Part shown: one piece after another, positions 59,676-64,000 of the stretch
Layout of the letters: each line of letters begins with the position of its first letter
Position numbering within the stretch: position 1 is the stretch's first letter
Source: an uncultured Clostridia bacterium
Lineage (GTDB): Bacteria > Bacillota > Clostridia > TANB77 > CAG-508
Assembly: GCA_948524275.1 (NCBI GenBank)
Contig: CAOSLI010000001.1
Location: forward strand, 310,001 to 374,000
Reading direction: 5' to 3'
Length of the DNA: 64,000 nt
Notes under the pieces: model-generated
Databases searched by the model: none
The model's input: only the letters and a program-made list of their open reading frames with translations
Told to the model about the DNA's origin: nothing
Translations under genes and position numbers: made by a program

Positions 59676-60989
59676 ATGTCATTTATTGTAGCAATAGATG
59701 GACCAGCAGGAACTGGCAAAGGAACTGTTACATCAAATTTAGCAAAACGATTAAATTTAGTATATTTAGATACAGGTGCAATGTATAGAGCAGTCACATT
59801 AAAATTTATAAGGGAGAGTATAGAATTAGATAACCTAGAAGATTTATCACCAGAACAAAAGGAGAGAGTAACCAATTTACTAAAAAATATAAAGTTAGAC
59901 ATGAAAGATAAAAAGATATATTTAGACGGAGAAGATGTAAGCGAAGAAATAAGGCGTGATCCAGTAAACTCTTATGTTTCTCAAGTATCTCACATTGAAG
60001 AAGTTAGAAAATCTATGGTAGATTTACAAAGAAAGATATCAGAAGGAAAAAATGTAATCCTTGAGGGAAGGGATATTGGCACTAATGTATTTCCTAATGC
60101 AAATGTAAAAATCTATTTAGATGCTTCTGTTGATGAAAGAGTTAAGAGAAGGCTAAAACAAAATGCAGAAAAGGGAATTAAATCGTCTGAAGAAGAAGTT
60201 AGAAAAAATATAGTATTTAGAGACAACAATGATAAAAATGCGAGCATAGCTCCATTAAGACAAGCAGAAGATGCAATATATGTTGATACATCAGACTTAA
60301 GCATAAATGAAGTTCAAAATAAACTTTATAAAATAGTTAAAAATGCAAAGAGGGATAGCAAGTGGATTGAAAAGGGATACATAATGACAAAAGAAACTAC
60401 TTGGAAGAAATTTGAGAGATGGTTTGTAAAAGGTGTTTTGGCTAGTACATATCACATTTGTTTAAGAGTTGAAAAGAAAGGAATGGATAATTTACCTAAA
60501 GATGAGGGATTTATAATTTGTGCTAATCATTTAAATTACTTAGATGCAGCAGGTATTGTTTTATTAAATAAAAGAAAAGTTAGATTTGTTGGAAAAGACA
60601 ATTTATATAGATTTCCTATACTATCTTGGCTTGGACACATGTTTGATATTATACCTATAAAAAGAGGTAAAAATGACATGGCATCAATTAAGATGTGTTT
60701 AAAAGCTCTTAAAAATAATGAGATTATAGGTATTTTCCCAGAGGGTACTAGAAAGGGATTAGAAAAGCAAGAAAAGATAAAGAATGGAGCAGTATTCTTA
60801 GCAGCAAAGGCAAATGCAAAAATTGTACCAGTTGGAATTAAGGGGAACTTTAAACTTTTTTCAAAAGTTAGATTTAACTATGGAAAACCAATTGATATAA
60901 ATAGTTATAAAAATAATGATGATCCAGATTGGCTAGATAAAGCAAGCGATGCTATAATGGATGAAATTGTAAGATTAACAGAAGAATAA
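59676..60989 (+). CDS. Fused cytidylate kinase and 1-acylglycerol-3-phosphate acyltransferase
   Basis: 437 residues in two enzymes. Residues 1-225 are Cmk: AIDGPAGTGKGTV (P loop), LDTGAMYRAVTL, LEGRDIGTNVFPNA and a lid with RRLKQNAEKG. Residues about 240-437 are PlsC: NHLNYLDAAG, the HX4D motif at about 285, FVGKDNLYRFPIL, and FPEGTRKG. Cmk makes CDP from CMP; PlsC makes phosphatidate. CMP from lipid synthesis links them logically. Such fusions occur in some Clostridia. The ribosomal protein S1 gene follows, as in many Firmicutes. Confidence 0.93.
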   Translation: MSFIVAIDGPAGTGKGTVTSNLAKRLNLVYLDTGAMYRAVTLKFIRESIELDNLEDLSPEQKERVTNLLKNIKLDMKDKKIYLDGEDVSEEIRRDPVNSYVSQVSHIEEVRKSMVDLQRKISEGKNVILEGRDIGTNVFPNANVKIYLDASVDERVKRRLKQNAEKGIKSSEEEVRKNIVFRDNNDKNASIAPLRQAEDAIYVDTSDLSINEVQNKLYKIVKNAKRDSKWIEKGYIMTKETTWKKFERWFVKGVLASTYHICLRVEKKGMDNLPKDEGFIICANHLNYLDAAGIVLLNKRKVRFVGKDNLYRFPILSWLGHMFDIIPIKRGKNDMASIKMCLKALKNNEIIGIFPEGTRKGLEKQEKIKNGAVFLAAKANAKIVPVGIKGNFKLFSKVRFNYGKPIDINSYKNNDDPDWLDKASDAIMDEIVRLTEE

Positions 60990-61000
60990 GAAAAATTATG

Positions 61001-61030
61001 TTGACAAAATACATATAAATAATGTATAAT
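61001..61030 (+). promoter_or_regulatory. Promoter of the S1 gene
   Basis: TTGACA (61001-61006), an 18-nt spacer and TATAAT (61025-61030). The leader is about 85 nt. Confidence 0.7.
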
Positions 61031-61119
61031 ATAAAAGTTAATTACTGGTATGGAAATTTATAGAAAGATAATATTATAAATTCTATTACCAAATAACTAA
61101 TTAAAAGGAATGATAGACA

Positions 61120-61989
61120 ATGAGTGAAGAAAATGTATCTTTTGAACAATTATTAAATGATTCAATGAAAGAAAGTAAAAAATTAGAAAAGATTACTGAA
61201 GGAACAGTAATAAATGTAAATGATAAAGGGGAAGTATTTGTTGACCTTAATTATAAGGCTGATGGAATAATACCTAAGTCAGAATATTCTTTTGATGTAA
61301 ATGCAGACCCAAAGAAAGAGTTAAAAGCCGGAGACAAGATAACAGTCCAAGTTCTTAAACTTAACGATGGTGAAGGAAATGTACTTTTATCATATAAGAA
61401 GATAAGAAATGCTGAAAATAAAAAGAAACAAGAAGAAAATATGACGAAATTTTGGGAAAAAGCAGAAGTAGGAAATAAATATGAAGGTACTGTTTCAAGC
61501 ATATGTTCATATGGGGCATTTATTGATATTGATGGTGTGCAAGGTCTTTTACATATCTCAGAGATTTCTTGGAATAGAGATGCGAAAGTAGGAGATATTT
61601 TAAAAGAAGGTCAAAAAATCAATATTACAATTAAGGAACTTGATAAAGAAAATAAGAGGATGAAACTTTCATATGATGAAAAAGGAGAAGATCCTTGGAA
61701 TACCTTAGAGGTTAAAGTAGGAGATATTGTGAAAGTTACTATAAAGAAAATGATGCCTTTTGGAGCATTTGCTGAGATCAAAGAAGGTATAGAAGGTTTA
61801 ATACATATATCTCAAATTTCAACTGCAAGAATTACGAAACCAGAAGATGTTTTGTCTGTCGGAGAAGAAGTAAATGCTAAAATTATAGATATGGATATAG
61901 AAAACAAAAAAATAGAATTATCAATTAGAGAATTAGAAGGAACTTCTGACGAATATAGTAGTCAAGATAATGATAAGATTGAACAATAA
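61120..61989 (+). CDS. rpsA: Short ribosomal protein S1 homolog
   Basis: 289 residues with three S1 RNA-binding domains: ITEGTVINVNDKGEVFVDL, YEGTVSSICSYGAFIDIDG and VKVTIKKMMPFGAFAEIKEG. Each carries the GAF or equivalent core and HISEIS/HISQIS ends. E. coli S1 has six; low-GC Firmicutes have three to four, so the length fits. It assists binding of mRNA to the ribosome. The acidic tail ends DEYSSQDNDKIEQ. Confidence 0.88.
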   Translation: MSEENVSFEQLLNDSMKESKKLEKITEGTVINVNDKGEVFVDLNYKADGIIPKSEYSFDVNADPKKELKAGDKITVQVLKLNDGEGNVLLSYKKIRNAENKKKQEENMTKFWEKAEVGNKYEGTVSSICSYGAFIDIDGVQGLLHISEISWNRDAKVGDILKEGQKINITIKELDKENKRMKLSYDEKGEDPWNTLEVKVGDIVKVTIKKMMPFGAFAEIKEGIEGLIHISQISTARITKPEDVLSVGEEVNAKIIDMDIENKKIELSIRELEGTSDEYSSQDNDKIEQ

Positions 61990-62008
61990 TTTTATAATAT
62001 ACAATATA

Positions 62009-62033
62009 GAGCTTTCTACCAAATAGAAAGCTC
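62009..62033 (+). terminator. Hairpin after the S1 gene
   Basis: A 9-bp perfect stem (62009-62017 with 62025-62033), a 7-nt loop and no T run. It may be a weak terminator or an mRNA-end protector. Confidence 0.4.
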
Positions 62034-62059
62034 AAATCTAGTAGGGAAGGAAATATAAA

Positions 62060-63886
62060 ATGAACAACCAAAACATAAGAAATATAGCGATAATTGCGCA
62101 CGTTGACCATGGAAAGACAACATTAGTTGATGCTCTTTTACATCAAAGTCACGTATTTAGAGAAAATGAACAAGTAGCAGAAAGAGTTATGGACTCTAAT
62201 GACCTAGAAAGAGAAAGAGGAATAACAATACTTTCTAAAAATACATCAGTTATGTACAATGATGTAAAAATTAATATAGTAGATACTCCAGGACATGCTG
62301 ATTTCGAAGGAGAAGTTGAAAGAGTATTAAAAACTGTTGATGGTGTTTTACTTGTTGTAGATGCGTTTGACGGACCAATGCCACAAACAAGAGAAGTTTT
62401 AAAAAAGGCCTTAGCGCTAGACTTACAACCAATAGTTGTAATAAATAAAATAGATAGACCAGGAGCAGCTCCACTTAAAGCAGTTGATAAGGTATTAGAA
62501 TTATTCATAGACTTAGGGGCAAATGATGAACAACTTGATTTTCCAGTTATATATGCATCAGCCAAAAATGGTATTGCCAAAATGACTCTTGAAGAAGAAA
62601 GTGATAACATTACATGTATATTTGATACAATTATAAAGGAAATTGATCCACCAAAATGTGAAATAGATGGTACAATGCAACTTTTAGTATCTAATATAAA
62701 TTATGATGATTATTTAGGAAGAATTGCAGTTGGCAGAGTTGAAAGAGGAACAATAAAAGCTGGACAATCTGTAAGTATTTGTAAAGAAAATGGAAAGGTT
62801 ATCCAAGGCAAACTTGCTAAATTATTTACTTATGAAGGTTTAAAAAGAGTTGAAGCAGAAGAAATTAAGGCAGGAGATATAGTTGCTGTATCAGGAATAC
62901 CTGATATCAATATTGGAGAGACAATATGTGATTTTGATCATCCAGAAAAGATAGAATTTGTTAATATTGATGAGCCAACAGTTTCTATGACATTTAGTGT
63001 AAATGATGGACCATTAGCAGGAAAAGAAGGTAAATTTGTTACATCAAGACATATTAGGGATAGACTATTTAAAGAACTTGAAAGAAATGTTTCACTAAGA
63101 GTAAAAGAAACAGACAAGGCTGAAAGTTTTGAAGTATGTGGACGTGGAGAACTTCATATATCTGTACTAATTGAAACAATGAGAAGAGAAGGTTTTGAAC
63201 TTTTAGTATCTCGTCCAAAAGTTATATTTAAAGATATTGATGGTGTAAAATGTGAACCTATTGAAACACTTAGTGTTAATGTTCCAGATGATTCAGTTGG
63301 AAATGTTATTGAAAAACTTGGTAGAAGAAAAGCAGAAATGGTTAACATGGAACCAGCAGAACCAGGTCATACAAAAATAGAATTTACAATTCCAGCAAGA
63401 GGTTTAATTGGATATAGAACAGAATTCCTTACAGATACAAAAGGTGAAGGAAGAATGTCAAGCGTATTTAAAGATTATGAGCCATATAAAGGTGAAATAC
63501 AAGCAAGGACAAGGGGAGTATTAACGGCATTTGAACCAGGTACATCAATTACTTATGGATTATATAATGCACAATTAAGAGGAGAACTTTTAATTGGTGC
63601 AGGTGTAGAAGTATATGAGGGAATGATAGTTGGTATAAACTCAAGAAATGAAGATATATCAATAAATGTATGTAAAGAAAAACATTTAACAAATACTAGA
63701 GCCTCTGGTTCAGATGATGCACTTCGTTTAGTTCCACCACTTCAAATGTCATTAGAACAATCAATTGAATTTATAGCTGATGATGAACTTGTTGAAGTTA
63801 CACCTACAAATATTAGATTAAGAAAGAAAATATTAGATACAAAAACAAGGGAAAGAGAAGCAAGAAGAGCACAATCTGCAGACTAG
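62060..63886 (+). CDS. typA: Translational GTPase TypA/BipA
   Basis: 608 residues. The G domain at the N-terminus has AHVDHGKTTLVDALL (P loop), RERGITILSKNTS, DTPGHADF and NKIDRPG. Two EF-G-like domains and the BipA-specific C-terminus follow (ARGLIGYRTEFLTDTKGEG, NARASGSDDALRL-like NTRASGSDDALRL). BipA acts in ribosome biogenesis and stress adaptation. Full length, with a good ribosome-binding site (gggaagg). Confidence 0.96.
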   Translation: MNNQNIRNIAIIAHVDHGKTTLVDALLHQSHVFRENEQVAERVMDSNDLERERGITILSKNTSVMYNDVKINIVDTPGHADFEGEVERVLKTVDGVLLVVDAFDGPMPQTREVLKKALALDLQPIVVINKIDRPGAAPLKAVDKVLELFIDLGANDEQLDFPVIYASAKNGIAKMTLEEESDNITCIFDTIIKEIDPPKCEIDGTMQLLVSNINYDDYLGRIAVGRVERGTIKAGQSVSICKENGKVIQGKLAKLFTYEGLKRVEAEEIKAGDIVAVSGIPDINIGETICDFDHPEKIEFVNIDEPTVSMTFSVNDGPLAGKEGKFVTSRHIRDRLFKELERNVSLRVKETDKAESFEVCGRGELHISVLIETMRREGFELLVSRPKVIFKDIDGVKCEPIETLSVNVPDDSVGNVIEKLGRRKAEMVNMEPAEPGHTKIEFTIPARGLIGYRTEFLTDTKGEGRMSSVFKDYEPYKGEIQARTRGVLTAFEPGTSITYGLYNAQLRGELLIGAGVEVYEGMIVGINSRNEDISINVCKEKHLTNTRASGSDDALRLVPPLQMSLEQSIEFIADDELVEVTPTNIRLRKKILDTKTREREARRAQSAD

Positions 63887-63952
63887 TTTTTTATAGTCTA
63901 TTATTACATCTGACAATTAGGTTAAAATTAAATGCATTATTTTGGAAAAAAC

Positions 63953-63981
63953 TTGACAGTCAAAAAAAAAAATGTTATTCT
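63953..63981 (+). promoter_or_regulatory. Predicted promoter of the next gene beyond the window
   Basis: TTGACA (63953-63958), a 17-nt spacer that contains an A11 run, and TATTCT (63976-63981). Confidence 0.55.
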
Positions 63982-64000
63982 ATATATAGTTAATAAATTT

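Overview
The window is about 64 kb of AT-rich DNA, with most genes on the + strand. Gene content points to an endospore-forming member of the class Clostridia, probably an uncultured gut lineage: gerW/ytfJ, sigma-H, pro-sigma-K and a DUF1540 protein sit among clostridial housekeeping genes. Codon use is strongly A/T-biased except in a TerD/Ca-ATPase block (about 16.5-20.5 kb) and two unrecognised genes (8.7-9.8 kb), which look acquired. The species cannot be fixed from the sequence alone.

Layout. 1-8.3 kb: the end of a DUF2953 gene, gerW, an orphan RusA resolvase, secG, rnr (RNase R), a TVP38 membrane protein, a P-loop kinase, a GH3 hexosaminidase, a polysaccharide deacetylase and an AbrB/PIN toxin-antitoxin pair. 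8.4-9.8 kb: tRNA-Thr(CGT) and two unrecognised genes. 10-14.4 kb: ftsY, a UPF0182 membrane protein, pgsA. 14.4-16.4 kb: a REP-like repeat pair and a frameshifted ATP-dependent DNA ligase. 16.4-20.6 kb: two TerD genes and a Ca-type P-ATPase. 20.7-28.3 kb: an accessory run of small genes (BRO/HAD chimera, two NUDIX, GNAT, HExxH protein, HD hydrolase, YhcG nuclease, DUF4116, deoxyribosyltransferase-like, cupin, DUF1653, ORF6N/PLD protein). 28.4-37.6 kb: tRNA-Thr(GGT), sigH, rqcH, der, plsY, gpsA, an unknown envelope protein and tex.

37.6-44.9 kb: a candidate type I toxin-antitoxin module, rnpB, a DUF1540 protein, an Rpn-type nuclease with an ATA start, a frameshifted U32/TrhP gene, sigK and glycogen phosphorylase. 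45-53.2 kb: a transglutaminase-like protein, then a surface locus with a pilin-leader GLUG-repeat protein, a cellulose-synthase-like GT2 and a GH5 glucanase. 53.2-64 kb: rpsO, pnp, two glycosyltransferases, a P-loop/Asp23 fusion, a Cmk-PlsC fusion, ribosomal protein S1 and typA.

The most notable item is at 37662-37916. A 22-residue hydrophobic peptide gene (- strand) and a ~70-nt RNA (+ strand) each have a near-consensus promoter with a 17-nt spacer. They converge on one perfect bidirectional terminator and share a direct repeat that makes the small RNA complementary to the start region of the peptide mRNA. This is the architecture of the enterococcal Fst/par type I system, with a peptide I do not recognise as Fst.
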